The notes beneath the pieces were generated by a model. That model worked only from the letters and a program-made list of their open reading frames with translations, did no database searches and was not told the DNA's origin. From Polaromonas sp. (lineage in GTDB: Bacteria > Pseudomonadota > Gammaproteobacteria > Burkholderiales > Burkholderiaceae_C), in the NCBI RefSeq assembly GCF_012927455.1, contig NZ_JABBPE010000002.1, positions 62,001-126,000 on the forward strand: a DNA stretch of 64,000 bases, written 5' to 3'. The translations under genes and the position numbers were made by a program. Position 1 is the first letter of the stretch. Every line of letters begins with the position of its first letter. This document shows positions 33,410-42,708 of the stretch, piece by piece.

Positions 33410-33751
33410 TCAGGCGAGGTCAGGCGCAGGTTCGGCCCTGGGGTGGTTGACTTGTCCGAGGGTTCCACCAAGCAGACGCTCAAGCTTTTCGGCTGCGCCA
33501 TGAATCGCCTGATCCAGCGTGGGTGCCAGGTGCGACACGGCCACAGCGGGCTTGCCGACGGGCCGTGCTTCGAGCATGCACTTCTTGTCGTCGCCATGAG
33601 ATTTGTGGCTGCTTTCGTCGCTAAGGTGCGCTTCCACACGCGTAATCTGTGCGCCGAAACGGCGCAGCCTTGTATCAAGGGCCGTCTTGACAAAAAGAGC
33701 CAGGCGCTCTCCGCCCTCGATGTTTTTGTCGGTGTTGACTTGAACTTGCAT
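33410..33751 (-). CDS. Ribosome-hibernation/HPF-RaiA family-like protein
   Basis: The 113-aa product begins MQVQVNTDKNIEGGERLALF and has the beta-alpha-beta pattern of the HPF/RaiA fold (VEAHLSDESSHKSHGDDKKC, then LEARPVGKPAVAVSHLAPTLDQAIHGAAEKLERLL). It is close to the length of short HPF proteins and lacks the long C-terminal dimerisation domain. Its beta strand carrying DESSHKSHGDDKK is unusually polar. AAGGAAAAC lies before the ATG. These proteins bind the 30S subunit in stationary phase; more diverged relatives in proteobacteria may have other roles. It is a single gene. Confidence 0.8.
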   Translation of the reverse strand: MQVQVNTDKNIEGGERLALFVKTALDTRLRRFGAQITRVEAHLSDESSHKSHGDDKKCMLEARPVGKPAVAVSHLAPTLDQAIHGAAEKLERLLGGTLGQVNHPRAEPAPDLA

Positions 33752-33965
33752 GTTGCGTTTTCCTTGTATTAAAAGATGGTGCGTTGTCACAGCGCAAGGA
33801 GTGTCGGGTAGCTTGAGTTTTCATCCTAACCCAAACGCAAAGCGGCTTTCCCGCTTAACCCTGACAGCAGCAGATTGCATTACCCCGGCCGAATATCTTG
33901 CGACCCCATTCACTCATCCACCTGTCCACAGCGCCGGTTTCGTGACCCGAGGCAGTGGCGATTTT

Positions 33966-34349
33966 TCATTTCGCCTCGTCAACCATCTGGATGGTTTTTT
34001 CCTCCACTTCCCTGGCGACCTGGACCAAGGCAGGATCCTGCGACAGCGCCGAAAGCATTTTGACTGGCGTGATCAGACCGATCTTGGTTTTGCCCTTCTC
34101 GGTGAACACCGAGATACGACACGGCAGCGCCATGTTCAGCCGCATGTCGGCGGCCAGAACTTTTGCCGCCTGCTTGGGGTTGCAGACTTCAAAAACCTTG
34201 CATTGCTCGTCAAAGGCAATGCCCTTGCTGCGCAGCGTGTTGCCCAGGTCGTGCACATGCAGCACGCCGAAGTCATGGCGTTTGACCGCCGCATCCAGGT
34301 CGGCTGAGGCCTGCTCAAATGATTTGCCGGTTTCAACGATGTAGTACAT
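33966..34349 (-). CDS. DUF302 family protein
   Basis: The 127-aa product matches DUF302 proteins: MYYIVETGKSFEQASADLDAAVKRH at the N-terminus, FGVLHVHDLGNTLRSKGI, then VFEVCNPKQAAKVLAADMRL, in which the C-N-P block is typical, and LPCRISVFTEKGKTKIGL. The fold is alpha/beta and the molecular role unknown. The start ATG has AAAGGAAA upstream. No signal peptide is seen, so it is probably cytoplasmic. A small tandem repeat of CCGATA (about 34380-34402) lies 30-55 bp upstream, in the likely promoter. A cysteine-rich copper protein lies about 1 kb away, but no direct link is evident. Confidence 0.88.
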   Translation of the reverse strand: MYYIVETGKSFEQASADLDAAVKRHDFGVLHVHDLGNTLRSKGIAFDEQCKVFEVCNPKQAAKVLAADMRLNMALPCRISVFTEKGKTKIGLITPVKMLSALSQDPALVQVAREVEEKTIQMVDEAK

Positions 34350-34511
34350 GAATTTCCTTTGTGTTTGTGCTGACACGGACCCGATACCGATACCGATACC
34401 AGTATTGATATCCGGGGACGACCAATGGTCACCAACAATTGGCGCCTGTCACACAAGCAAGGCTGCCAAGCTGTAACTTTAACTGCAACTCTGGCTGTAA
34501 CACCGCATTCC

Positions 34512-34517
34512 TATAAT
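34512..34517 (+). promoter_or_regulatory. Likely -10 element (TATAAT) for the lipoprotein gene
   Basis: A consensus TATAAT lies about 100 bp upstream of the lipoprotein start; no good -35 box is visible at the usual spacing. The transcript would include the hairpin at 34557-34579. Confidence 0.4.
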
Positions 34518-34556
34518 GCAACAGGCACAACAATTGCATTGTTGTTAACCCTAGGG

Positions 34557-34579
34557 AAGTGCGGAATAAGTCCGCACTT
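34557..34579 (+). promoter_or_regulatory. Leader hairpin before the lipoprotein gene
   Basis: AAGTGCGG and CCGCACTT form a perfect 8-bp stem with a 7-base loop, 37 bp before the ATG. It is followed by TCTTG rather than a long T run, so it is more likely a leader structure or weak terminator. An imperfect inverted repeat, CAACAATTGCATTGTTG, lies just upstream (34529-34545). Confidence 0.4.
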
Positions 34580-34615
34580 TCTTGTATTTCAACTCAAACC
34601 AAAGGTCTTCATCGT

Positions 34616-35278
34616 ATGAACCCGCGTCTTCTGGCCATAGCGGCCCTTGCAGCCAGCTCATTTGTCCTCGCCGCTTGCGGCAAATCCGATCAACCAGGGA
34701 CAAGCAGCCAGGCGCAGCCAGCCGCACCACAGGCCGCCGCATCGCAGGCTGCCGAAGCAGCTGCAACGCAAATGCCTAGCGCCGTGGGCGGCGCGGAAGT
34801 TAAATCCGATAAGCTGGTGGTACAGGGACTGGCCTCGCAAATTCCCGCCGCCTGGACACCAACCCCACTGAGTAGCACCATGCGCGTGGCCCAGTTCGGC
34901 TTGCCCGCCGTAGCGGGCGCAGAGCCCGGCGAAGTCGCGGTCTACTTTTTCCCTGTGGGGCAAGGCGGCAGCCAAGAGGCCAACATTGAGCGCTGGTCCT
35001 CACAATTTACCGGCGCCGACGGCAAGCCTGTAGCGCCAGCAACCAGCAAAAGCAAGAGCGGCGATATTGAAGTCACGGTGGTGGAACTGCAGGGCTCTTA
35101 TGCCCGCGGCGTCGGCATGGGTCCAAGCGGCGATGCCAAGCCGGATCAGACGCTGATGGTTGCCATGACCGAAGCGCCTGCCGGCCGCATCACGATGCAG
35201 ATGTATGGCCCGAACAAGACCGTGGCGGCCCAGCGCGACAACTTCATCAAGCTGGCCAAGGGCTTCCGCCCGGCTTGA
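34616..35278 (+). CDS. Predicted lipoprotein of unknown function
   Basis: The 220-aa product has a clear lipobox (AASSFVLAACGK, Cys near residue 21), then a Gln/Ala/Pro-rich linker (about 25-60) and a globular beta-rich domain with RVAQFGLPAVAGAEPGEVAVYFF and QGGSQEANIERWSSQF. It ends with a conserved-looking block, AQRDNFIKLAKGFRP. It probably sits in the cell envelope. I recognise the general type of this protein in Burkholderiales but know no function. It is monocistronic, with a TATAAT-like element and a leader hairpin upstream. Confidence 0.8.
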   Translation: MNPRLLAIAALAASSFVLAACGKSDQPGTSSQAQPAAPQAAASQAAEAAATQMPSAVGGAEVKSDKLVVQGLASQIPAAWTPTPLSSTMRVAQFGLPAVAGAEPGEVAVYFFPVGQGGSQEANIERWSSQFTGADGKPVAPATSKSKSGDIEVTVVELQGSYARGVGMGPSGDAKPDQTLMVAMTEAPAGRITMQMYGPNKTVAAQRDNFIKLAKGFRPA

Positions 35279-35422
35279 TAGCGGCACAACGCCGCGCAAG
35301 TTGTGCGTCGCTGCCAACACGTCAGTCGGCGCCTACCTTCGCTAAGCTTGCGGTCTGATACCCCGTGCGCCACCGCTAACTCAGAGTGAGGTTTTATTTC
35401 ACTAATACCGAAGGACAACCTC

Positions 35423-35758
35423 ATGAACCACGCAATTGCAAGCATGCAGCCCTGCATTGAGGCCTGCACCGAATGCCATCAAATCTGCCTGCAAACCGCC
35501 ATGACGCACTGCTTGCAGCTTGGCGGAAAGCACGTGGAGCCCAAGCATTTCGCGCTGATGCTCAACTGTGCGGAAATCTGCCAGACCTCGGCCAACTTCC
35601 AGCTCAGTGGTTCGCAATTTGTACCCAAGCTGTGCGCACTGTGCGCAGAGATTTGCGAAGCCTGCGCCGTCAGCTGTGAAGCCGTCGGCGACATGGACGA
35701 GTGTGCTGCCGCCTGCCGAAAGTGCGCTCAAAGCTGCACCAGCATGGCCGCGGTTTAG
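35423..35758 (+). CDS. Four-helix-bundle copper storage protein (Csp/DUF326)
   Basis: The 111-aa protein has 16 Cys residues spaced along helices (CIEACTECHQIC, NCAEICQT, LCALCAEICEACAVSC, CAAACRKCAQSC), the hallmark of Csp proteins, whose cysteine-lined bundle core stores many Cu(I) ions. No signal peptide is visible, so it is likely the cytosolic Csp3 type rather than exported Csp1. A downstream hairpin terminator makes it monocistronic. Together with the cus genes about 15 kb away it indicates active copper handling, though co-regulation cannot be read from the sequence. Confidence 0.93.
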   Translation: MNHAIASMQPCIEACTECHQICLQTAMTHCLQLGGKHVEPKHFALMLNCAEICQTSANFQLSGSQFVPKLCALCAEICEACAVSCEAVGDMDECAAACRKCAQSCTSMAAV

Positions 35759-35790
35759 GACTTCGTAAACCGATAAGCAACCCATGAAAA

Positions 35791-35822
35791 AAGCGCCTTC
35801 AGACTGATCTGGAGGCGCTTTG
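35791..35822 (+). terminator. Terminator after the copper storage gene
   Basis: AAGCGCCTTCAG pairs with CTGGAGGCGCTT (12 bp with one G-T wobble) around a 6-base loop, 32 bp after the stop. The preceding A tract would make it bidirectional in part. Confidence 0.75.
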
Positions 35823-35843
35823 AGGTAATAATCAGTTTTTATT

Positions 35844-35900
35844 GTGCTATCTAATCTGTAGCGATCTGCGCCGGAACCTATTGGGCTACAGCACTAAAAC
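35844..35900 (+). repeat. Dispersed repeat, copy J (diverged)
   Basis: TGTGCTATCTAATCTGTAGCG, then CTGCGCCGGAACCTATTGGGCTACAG, with several differences in the left core. It lies between the convergent ends of the csp and ppa genes. Confidence 0.75.
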
Positions 35901-35939
35901 ACCCGAAATAAGGCGAAATCGGGTGAAATCAATAATAAA

Positions 35940-36479
35940 TTAGCTCTTATTGGCTTTCATGTAATTGGCCATGCCGTCGGTGATTTCCTTCTTGGCTGCG
36001 TCGGGGCCTTCCCACCCTGCAATCTTGACCCATTTGCCTTCTTCCAGATCCTTGTAGTGTTCAAAGAAATGGGCAATGGTTTTCAGGCGCAAGGGGTTCA
36101 TGTCTTCCGGTTTTTGCCAGTGGGTGTAAAGCGAGCACTTCTTGTCAATCGGCACGGCCAGCACCTTGCCGTCTTCGCCGGCTTCGTCGGTCATCTTCAA
36201 AATGCCAATCACGCGGCAAGTTACCACCACGCCAGGAATCAGCGGCACCGGGGTAATCACCAGCACATCCACCGGGTCGCCGTCACCACTGAGCGTCTTC
36301 GGCACATAACCGTAGTTGGTCGGGTAGTGCATGGACGTGCTCATAAAGCGGTCCACAAAAATCGCGCCGGACTCTTTGTCGACTTCATATTTCACCGGGT
36401 CGGCGTTCATCGGGATTTCGATAATCACGTTGAAAGACTCAGGCGCGTTTTTTCCGGGGGTAACGTTATCTAATGACAT
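35940..36479 (-). CDS. ppa: Soluble inorganic pyrophosphatase
   Basis: This 179-aa family I enzyme hydrolyses pyrophosphate in the cytoplasm. Seen: [18 protein letters not shown], the active-site block [20 protein letters not shown] with the metal-binding Asp residues, and [21 protein letters not shown] near the C-terminus. The length is standard. It is divergent from hppA, the membrane pyrophosphatase, so two enzymes for the same substrate share a 266-bp intergenic region. No convincing ribosome binding site precedes its ATG. Confidence 0.97.
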   Translation of the reverse strand: MSLDNVTPGKNAPESFNVIIEIPMNADPVKYEVDKESGAIFVDRFMSTSMHYPTNYGYVPKTLSGDGDPVDVLVITPVPLIPGVVVTCRVIGILKMTDEAGEDGKVLAVPIDKKCSLYTHWQKPEDMNPLRLKTIAHFFEHYKDLEEGKWVKIAGWEGPDAAKKEITDGMANYMKANKS

Positions 36480-36687
36480 GGTCGTTTTGGGTTGAGGAAA
36501 TGAAGTTAGAAAAGGAAAAGAAAAAGGGATGAGTAAAGCAAAAACCGTGGCTTTTTTGCCTGAACCTTGGTAATTACCCTCATTTTACCGTTTCAGACCT
36601 CGCCGGGCGCTAAGTTGTCACGTTTTCGCGGTAAATTTAGAGGGTTGGCCAATCGTCTCTACGCGAGCAACGAGGAAGCAACGCAGC

Positions 36688-36713
36688 GGGGGTGCCGCTA
36701 GCGTGGCGCCCCC
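36688..36713 (+). promoter_or_regulatory. GC-rich hairpin in the hppA leader
   Basis: GGGGTGCC pairs with GGCGCCCC (one T-G wobble) around GCTAGCGT, about 33 bp before the hppA ATG. It lies in a stretch resembling the GGGG/CCCC intergenic repeat type of this genome. A role in hppA translation is possible but unproven. Confidence 0.4.
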
Positions 36714-36745
36714 TCCAAGCGAAAAAACAAACGTAGGAGCTTTCT

Positions 36746-38965
36746 ATGATTGGCAACTCAGCGCTCATTTTGGCGCTAGCGTGCGGACTAATTGCGGTGA
36801 TTTACGGCATTTGGGCACGCAGCTGGATTCTTTCCCAAGACGCAGGCAATGCGCGCATGCAGGAAATTGCTGCAGCAATTCAGACCGGCGCTGCCGCTTA
36901 CTTAGCGCGGCAGTACAAAACCATCGCCATCGTCGGCGTCATTCTGGCCGTATTGATCGGCGTCTTTCTTGACGGCAAAACTGCCATCGGCTTCGTGGTC
37001 GGCGCAGTGCTGTCAGGCGCCTGCGGCTTCATCGGCATGAATGTCTCGGTGCGCGCCAATGTGCGCACCGCGCAGGCGGCCACGCGCGGCATCGGCCCCG
37101 CACTTGACGTCGCTTTTCGCGGCGGCGCCATCACCGGCATGCTGGTGGTGGGGTTGGGGCTTTTGGGCGTCACCGCGTTCTTCTGGTTTCTGGTTGGCAA
37201 CGGCAACTACACGCCCGACCGCAAGCTGGCCGATCTGCTCAATCCGCTGATCGGTTTTGCTTTTGGCGCTTCGCTGATCTCGATCTTTGCGCGACTGGGC
37301 GGCGGCATTTTCACCAAGGGCGCTGACGTCGGCGCCGACCTGGTTGGCAAGGTTGAAGCCGGTATTCCCGAAGATGACCCGCGCAATCCGGCCGTGATTG
37401 CCGATAACGTCGGCGACAACGTCGGCGACTGCGCCGGCATGGCCGCCGACCTGTTTGAAACCTATGCCGTGACGCTGATTGCCACCATGGTGCTGGGCGC
37501 CCTGCTGGTCGCCTCCGCGCCAGTCAACGCCGTGCTGTATCCGCTGGCTTTGGCGGCCGTGTCCATCGTCGCATCCATCATTGGCTGCTCCTTTGTGAAG
37601 GCCTCGCCCGGCATGCGCAACGTGATGCCGGCCTTGTACAAGGGCCTGGCGATTGCCGGCGTGCTGTCGCTGATCGCGTTTTACTTTGTCACAACCTGGC
37701 TGATCCCCGACAACGCCATCACCGCCAGCGGCAGCCAGATGCGGCTGTATGGCGCCTGCGCCGTCGGCCTGGTGCTGACGGCCGCGCTGGTCTGGGTGAC
37801 CGAGTACTACACCGGCACGCAGTACGCGCCGGTCAAGCACATTGCGCAAGCCTCCACCACCGGCCACGGCACCAACATCATTGCCGGTCTGGGCGTCTCC
37901 ATGCGTTCCACCGCCTGGCCTGTGGTGTTTGTATGTGCCGCCATTTTGGTGTCGTACAACCTGGCTGGCCTGTATGGCATTGCGATTGCCGCGACCTCCA
38001 TGCTCAGCATGGCCGGTATCGTGGTGGCACTGGACGCCTACGGCCCCATCACCGACAACGCCGGCGGCATTGCCGAGATGGCCGACATGCCGCCCAGCGT
38101 GCGTGACATCACTGACCCGCTCGATGCCGTGGGCAACACCACCAAGGCCGTCACCAAAGGCTACGCGATCGGCTCAGCCGGTCTGGCCGCGCTGGTGCTA
38201 TTTGCCGACTACACCCACAAGTTAGAGAGCTACGGCCGCGCCATCAGCTTTGACCTGAGCGACCCGATGGTCATCGTCGGCCTCTTTATCGGTGGCCTGA
38301 TTCCCTACCTGTTTGGTGCCATGGCGATGGAAGCCGTGGGCCGCGCCGCCGGTGCCGTGGTGGTTGAAGTGCGCCGCCAGTTCAAGGAGATCCCCGGCAT
38401 CATGGAAGGCACGGCCAAGCCGGAGTATGGCCGCGCAGTCGACATGCTGACCACCGCAGCCATCAAGGAAATGATCATTCCTTCGCTGCTGCCGGTGGTG
38501 GTGCCAATTCTGGTCGGTCTGCTGCTAGGCCCCAAGGCGCTGGGCGGTTTGCTGATGGGCACCATCGTCACCGGCCTGTTCGTGGCGATCTCGATGTGCA
38601 CCGGCGGGGGTGCCTGGGACAACGCCAAAAAGTATATTGAAGACGGTAATCACGGCGGCAAGGGCTCCGAGGCGCACAAGGCCGCCGTCACCGGCGACAC
38701 CGTAGGCGACCCCTACAAAGACACCGCTGGCCCGGCCATCAATCCGCTGATCAAGATCATCAACATCGTCGCGCTGCTGATCGTGCCGCTGGTGATGAAG
38801 TTCCACGGTGGCGTGGAGGCGGCACCGCTGACGCCGGTGGCCGCACCGGCGTCAATCAGCGCGCCGGCCAGCACCGTCATGGCGCCCGCCATGCCCGCGC
38901 CAGCGCCCAAGCAGGCGCCTGACGCAGCCGCAACCCCCACCCCGGCGCCTGCTGCTTCCAGATAA
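36746..38965 (+). CDS. hppA: Membrane proton-translocating pyrophosphatase (K+-independent type)
   Basis: This 739-aa integral membrane pump couples PPi hydrolysis to proton export. Seen: 15-16 hydrophobic segments, the catalytic block [20 protein letters not shown] with [20 protein letters not shown], and a second acidic block [14 protein letters not shown]. The diagnostic [10 protein letters not shown] has Lys where K+-dependent enzymes have Ala, which indicates the K+-independent H+-pumping class. AGGAG lies before the ATG. An Ala/Pro-rich tail of about 45 residues ([17 protein letters not shown]) follows the last helix and is not usual in the family. A strong terminator follows. Confidence 0.96.
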   Translation: MIGNSALILALACGLIAVIYGIWARSWILSQDAGNARMQEIAAAIQTGAAAYLARQYKTIAIVGVILAVLIGVFLDGKTAIGFVVGAVLSGACGFIGMNVSVRANVRTAQAATRGIGPALDVAFRGGAITGMLVVGLGLLGVTAFFWFLVGNGNYTPDRKLADLLNPLIGFAFGASLISIFARLGGGIFTKGADVGADLVGKVEAGIPEDDPRNPAVIADNVGDNVGDCAGMAADLFETYAVTLIATMVLGALLVASAPVNAVLYPLALAAVSIVASIIGCSFVKASPGMRNVMPALYKGLAIAGVLSLIAFYFVTTWLIPDNAITASGSQMRLYGACAVGLVLTAALVWVTEYYTGTQYAPVKHIAQASTTGHGTNIIAGLGVSMRSTAWPVVFVCAAILVSYNLAGLYGIAIAATSMLSMAGIVVALDAYGPITDNAGGIAEMADMPPSVRDITDPLDAVGNTTKAVTKGYAIGSAGLAALVLFADYTHKLESYGRAISFDLSDPMVIVGLFIGGLIPYLFGAMAMEAVGRAAGAVVVEVRRQFKEIPGIMEGTAKPEYGRAVDMLTTAAIKEMIIPSLLPVVVPILVGLLLGPKALGGLLMGTIVTGLFVAISMCTGGGAWDNAKKYIEDGNHGGKGSEAHKAAVTGDTVGDPYKDTAGPAINPLIKIINIVALLIVPLVMKFHGGVEAAPLTPVAAPASISAPASTVMAPAMPAPAPKQAPDAAATPTPAPAASR

Positions 38966-38983
38966 AGGCAAGCGCTTTCAGTC

Positions 38984-39011
38984 AAAAAGCCCGCTTCAGC
39001 GGGCTTTTTTT
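38984..39011 (+). terminator. Strong terminator after hppA
   Basis: AAAAAGCCCGC and GCGGGCTTTTTTT form a perfect stem around TTCA, ending in a T run. Confidence 0.92.
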
Positions 39012-39086
39012 GTTGCTGCGGGACGCCTCAAAGCAGGTCTGCGCGCAGCGGCCAGCGAATGCGTTCCAGCCTTCATTTCAATGACA

Positions 39087-39131
39087 AATTGTGCTGTAGC
39101 CCAATCAGTACGGGCGCTAGTAGCTATCAAA
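39087..39131 (-). repeat. Dispersed repeat, copy K1 (inverted member of a pair)
   Basis: On the minus strand it reads TTTGATAGCTACTAGCGCCCG followed by TACTGATTGGGCTACAGC. Its left end abuts copy K2, making a head-to-head pair. Confidence 0.85.
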
Positions 39132-39178
39132 TAAATAGCTGCCAACGCCCGTATCTATTGGGCTAGAGGCCAATTTGA
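39131..39178 (+). repeat. Dispersed repeat, copy K2 (direct member of a pair)
   Basis: AAATAGCTGCCAACGCCCG, then TATCTATTGGGCTAGAGGCC. Together with K1 it forms a large inverted repeat of about 90 bp between hppA and the capsule locus. Confidence 0.85.
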
Positions 39179-39207
39179 TGCTTAAAATCCAAACCAGAGC
39201 ACTCGCT

Positions 39208-40254
39208 TCAGCGCCTGGCCAGCAGCGGCCGCAGCAACTGCCGCCACCACGACAAACGGCCTTGCGTGCGGCCACGCCAAGCCAGCAGCTCTTGCAGCGC
39301 CTGCTCGGGCGTGCAGCGCCGGCGACTCTCGCAACTGACGTAGACCGGGTAGAGCAGCAAGGCGCCAGCCACCAGTTCGTCGAGCGTCAGGCGCCGGGTG
39401 CGCCGGGGATGGACGTGGCTGTCGTGCGTCAAGCCCCATCCGGCATAAAACGGCTGACCGTAGCAAAACACCGGCTTGTGGCGCAGCAAGGCCTCGAAGC
39501 CGGTGAGCGAGCTCATGACATGCACCTCATCCACCACAGGAAACAGCTGGCCCGGCGAGCCCTGCGTCAGCACCTCGTCGGCCCACTGGCGGGCCTGCTC
39601 TTCCTGGCTGCCGCTGCGGCGAAGCCCGGCTACCACGTCCGGGTGCGGCTTGTAGACCAGCCAGGCGTCGGGCCGGGCGCGCCGCACCGCCTGCAGCAGC
39701 GCCATGTTGCTGCGAATATCCAGGGTGCCGGTGGCAATCGATGCATCGGTTTCGACCTGGCCAATCACCAGCGCCACGGTCCGCGCGCAATCAGGACGGC
39801 GCCATGGCGCCTGGTCTGCCTGGTCCAGGTTGTATTTGCTCAGGCCCGACTGCACCACCTGCTGGCGCAAGACGCCGGCGCGCTGCGTTGAAGCTTCGCT
39901 AAAAATTGTGGTTTGCAGCAGCGTTTCCATGTCGCTGGGGCTGCGCGCATCGTAGTAAATGCCCCGCGTGTCCAGCACCCATGAGATCGGGCGGATCAGA
40001 TCAGCACCCAGGCCGACCGAGCGCAGAAACCCGTCTTCCAGCCGCACCACCCGCACCTGCCCGGCCACATCAGCGGGCACGGCGGCACTGCCCCACAGCA
40101 GCAGATCTGCGCCGGCGGGCACGTCCGCGCCGCGCGAGATAAAACGGACATCAGCGCGGCCGGTAAAGTCGCGCACAAGCGCGCGCTTACGCCACGAGAA
40201 GCCGTGGGCCACCACGACGGCGCGCCATTGAACCGCGCTGCCAAACTGCGTCAT
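39208..40254 (-). CDS. kpsC: KpsC-type capsule Kdo-transferase-like protein, single module
   Basis: KpsC/KpsS proteins build the Kdo linker that joins capsular polysaccharide to its lipid anchor. The 348-aa product has one module: LEDGFLRSVGLGADLIRPIS (near residue 72), YKPHPDVVAGLR, and HVMSSLTGFEALLRHKPVFC then GQPFYAGWGLT. E. coli KpsC is about 675 aa with two such modules, so this form is half-size. It is the last gene of the capsule locus and overlaps the upstream glycosyltransferase by 4 bp (ATGA). The symbol reflects family only; exact Kdo chemistry is inferred. Confidence 0.85.
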   Translation of the reverse strand: MTQFGSAVQWRAVVVAHGFSWRKRALVRDFTGRADVRFISRGADVPAGADLLLWGSAAVPADVAGQVRVVRLEDGFLRSVGLGADLIRPISWVLDTRGIYYDARSPSDMETLLQTTIFSEASTQRAGVLRQQVVQSGLSKYNLDQADQAPWRRPDCARTVALVIGQVETDASIATGTLDIRSNMALLQAVRRARPDAWLVYKPHPDVVAGLRRSGSQEEQARQWADEVLTQGSPGQLFPVVDEVHVMSSLTGFEALLRHKPVFCYGQPFYAGWGLTHDSHVHPRRTRRLTLDELVAGALLLYPVYVSCESRRRCTPEQALQELLAWRGRTQGRLSWWRQLLRPLLARR

Positions 40255-41417
40255 GCCAGCTGTTCCAGCAAACGTTCTACTTGACCGAAGTGCTGGTCCC
40301 AGGTCGGCACGCTAAAGCCCTGCAGTCGCTGCAGCTGCGCAGCACGCCGGGCGCCGGCGGTCTCGGTGTAGTCCAGCACCGCCTGCCCCCAGCCAATACC
40401 ATCAACAGGATTCAAAAAATCCGGTATGTCGCCGGCGATTTCCCGAAACACGGAAAGATTGCTTGCCACAACGGGTGTGCCCAGCATCAAGGCCTCCACC
40501 AGCGGCATGCCGTAACCTTCAACAAAAGACGGAAACAGCAAGGCCTGCGCGTGATGCAGGTAGCGCGCCAAGTCGGCATCCGTGCAAGCGGCCACCTCAT
40601 GCAGAACCGGCCGAATCACCTCGCAGCGCTCCAGCATGTCCAGCACGTTTTCGCATTCCCAGCCGCGCTGACCAATCACCACGAGGTGTGGGCAGGCATC
40701 GCCCAGGCGTTGCACCAGCTCGCGCCAGACGTTGAGCAGCAGCAAGTGGTTTTTGCGCGGCTCTAGGGTGCCCAGCACCACAAAATAGGGCCGGCTCAGC
40801 GGCGACGCAGTCTGCGTGGTCGCGCCTGCTGGCAAAGGCGCAGACGCCAGTTTGGCGACCACGGCGGGCGGCATGGGCAAGCCCTGGCAGCGCGCAAAGT
40901 CGGCCATCGCGTCGAGCGTGAATTGGGAATTTCCGATCACCGCGGCGCCGGTTTGCAGCATGGTCTGCATGCGCCTGACGTGCAGCGCCTGCTCGCCGGC
41001 ACGGCAATATTCCGGATGGCTGATGGGAATCAAGTCATGCACGAAATAAATCGGCTTTTGGCCGGAAACGCCAAGCCACCGGGCAAAGCCGCGCCCTTCC
41101 ACGCCGGAATGACCGAGGTAAAACCCCAGTTTGCCGGCTGTCTTTTGCGCCGGCCAAGGCGGCAGAAACGCTCTAGCCAAAACGCGCGCCATTCGAAACG
41201 CCAGGTCGGGTGGAGGCGCCAGTAACAGCGCAAACAGCGCTTGCGACTCCCGGTACGCCAGCACGCGACGCCAGTTGCCCATCAGCAGCACCGCTTGGGC
41301 GCGCTCACCCCAGCGCGCAACGTAGGCCAGACAGACGCGGTCAACCCCCGTCGGCAAGCGCCCCCGCAAGGCACGCCTGAGCAGGCGACTGATGTCAATA
41401 AAAACCTCAGCCTTCAC
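40251..41417 (-). CDS. Glycosyltransferase, GT4 family
   Basis: The 388-aa protein has a GT-B fold. The N-terminal part has VFIDISRLLRRALRGRLPTG, a start shared by several capsule transferases of this locus. The C-terminal donor domain shows FVVLGTLEPRKNHLLLLNVW and the E-x7-E nucleotide-sugar motif in SFVEGYGMPLVEALMLG (near residue 302). It would add one sugar to the growing capsule repeat. No signal or TM segment is seen, so it works at the inner face of the membrane. Donor and acceptor cannot be told from sequence. It overlaps kpsC by 4 bp. Confidence 0.88.
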   Translation of the reverse strand: MKAEVFIDISRLLRRALRGRLPTGVDRVCLAYVARWGERAQAVLLMGNWRRVLAYRESQALFALLLAPPPDLAFRMARVLARAFLPPWPAQKTAGKLGFYLGHSGVEGRGFARWLGVSGQKPIYFVHDLIPISHPEYCRAGEQALHVRRMQTMLQTGAAVIGNSQFTLDAMADFARCQGLPMPPAVVAKLASAPLPAGATTQTASPLSRPYFVVLGTLEPRKNHLLLLNVWRELVQRLGDACPHLVVIGQRGWECENVLDMLERCEVIRPVLHEVAACTDADLARYLHHAQALLFPSFVEGYGMPLVEALMLGTPVVASNLSVFREIAGDIPDFLNPVDGIGWGQAVLDYTETAGARRAAQLQRLQGFSVPTWDQHFGQVERLLEQLA

Positions 41418-41430
41418 AAACTGGTCCGGC

Positions 41431-42672
41431 TTAATTCGGATTCAAGGCGCGCACGCCGGCAACAGGCGCCACCACCGAACCGATGATGTTGAGGAACTTC
41501 TGCAGTTCTGCCGCAGGCGCGTTCGTGACAAACATCACGTCCTTGTTCCGAATCGGAAAGCCTTGCGCCACAAAGAAGGTGGCGGGGTCTTTCAGGTCGA
41601 CGCGGTAGACCACGGGGATTTTCCCCTCTGGCGTGGTCTGCACGCCGGAATCAGCTTTCAAACCCAAGGCGGCCGGATCCTCGAACCTGAAAACGAACAC
41701 ACCTCTAGCGTCGGCCCGCGCATCCTGCAGACCACCGGCGCGGGCCAGCGCCTGCGCCAGCGTGATCCCCTGCGCTTCGAAATTCATCTCTTCGTTCTTG
41801 CCGGTCGCACCCAGCACCGTGAAGCTCAACGGCTGATGCAGGGCCGTCACCACGTCGCCCGATTGCAAGACGATGTTTTGCAGCGGGTCCTTGATGATCG
41901 TCTCCAGCGGCAGCGCCTGCACCGAAGTGCCGCGCGTGATCTGCACCGTCATCTTGCCAACCGGCTGACGCACACCGCCGGCCGCCGCCACGGCATCGAG
42001 CAGGCGCTCACCCTTGGCCGTCAACGGCATGCGCGCGTTGGTGTTGAACTCCCCCACGACCGTCACATTGGAGGTGGCATTGCGGATCACACGCACCAGC
42101 ACCTGCGGCATATTGGCCTTGCCCTTGAGGAGGCGCACCACATCGGCTTCTATTTGCTGCGGTGAGCGCCCGGCGGCCTGCACCGCGCCGGCAAACGGCA
42201 CATTGATTTTCCCTGCACTGTTGACCATCTGCTCGGGCAAGGCCGTGACGCGCGACGCTGCCGCGCCCGCACGCGGATCAAGCACACCAGAACCGAAAAG
42301 GCTGGCTGGCGGCGCCTCCCAGATCGAGATTTCCAGCACGTCACCGGCACCCACGACAAATCCGGCCGCTGGCGTGGCACCCAGTGTTTCCGAAAACAGC
42401 CGGCGCTGCTGGCTTGCCGCCACCCGGCGCGCCACTACGTCGGTTACCTCGACCACCTGAACGCCCGACAGATTCTGCGCATTTTGCGCATTCGCGACGT
42501 TGGCTGAATTGTTCACCTGCTCTGCGCTGGGCCCTGCAGAGGGCAACCAGCCGGGATAGGTACTGCAACCTGCCAACAACAGGCTAGAAATCAGTGCCGA
42601 TGCCAGGCCCAGCAGGCTGCAAGGTACCTCACGCGCAGAGGCAAAACGCCCTGCTTCATTGTCTTTTTTCAT
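41431..42672 (-). CDS. kpsD: Capsule polysaccharide export outer-membrane lipoprotein (Wza/KpsD family)
   Basis: The 413-aa product has a lipoprotein signal (SALISSLLLAGC), a Wza-type polysaccharide export domain (FVVGAGDVLEISIWEAPPAS near residue 105, then INVPFAGAVQAAGRSPQQIE) and SLBB-type beta-grasp domains (VTVVGEFNTNARMPLTAKGE, then LDAVAAAGG, and SFTVLGATGKNEEMNF with ALARAGGL). It should form the outer-membrane exit channel opposite KpsE. I chose ATG 42672, behind AAGGA; a TTG eight codons upstream is open. It sits between glycosyltransferases rather than beside kpsE, as is seen in other capsule loci of this class. Wza versus KpsD naming is arbitrary here. Confidence 0.9.
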   Translation of the reverse strand: MKKDNEAGRFASAREVPCSLLGLASALISSLLLAGCSTYPGWLPSAGPSAEQVNNSANVANAQNAQNLSGVQVVEVTDVVARRVAASQQRRLFSETLGATPAAGFVVGAGDVLEISIWEAPPASLFGSGVLDPRAGAAASRVTALPEQMVNSAGKINVPFAGAVQAAGRSPQQIEADVVRLLKGKANMPQVLVRVIRNATSNVTVVGEFNTNARMPLTAKGERLLDAVAAAGGVRQPVGKMTVQITRGTSVQALPLETIIKDPLQNIVLQSGDVVTALHQPLSFTVLGATGKNEEMNFEAQGITLAQALARAGGLQDARADARGVFVFRFEDPAALGLKADSGVQTTPEGKIPVVYRVDLKDPATFFVAQGFPIRNKDVMFVTNAPAAELQKFLNIIGSVVAPVAGVRALNPN

Positions 42673-42708
42673 CTCAATCAGTCCTTTTTGATTCAATTTG
42701 GCTACCCG

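Noticed and set aside
34378..34402. CCGATA x3 tandem as a CRISPR-like or iteron array
   Set aside because: Only three 6-bp units, no spacers, no replication genes; a simple slippage repeat.
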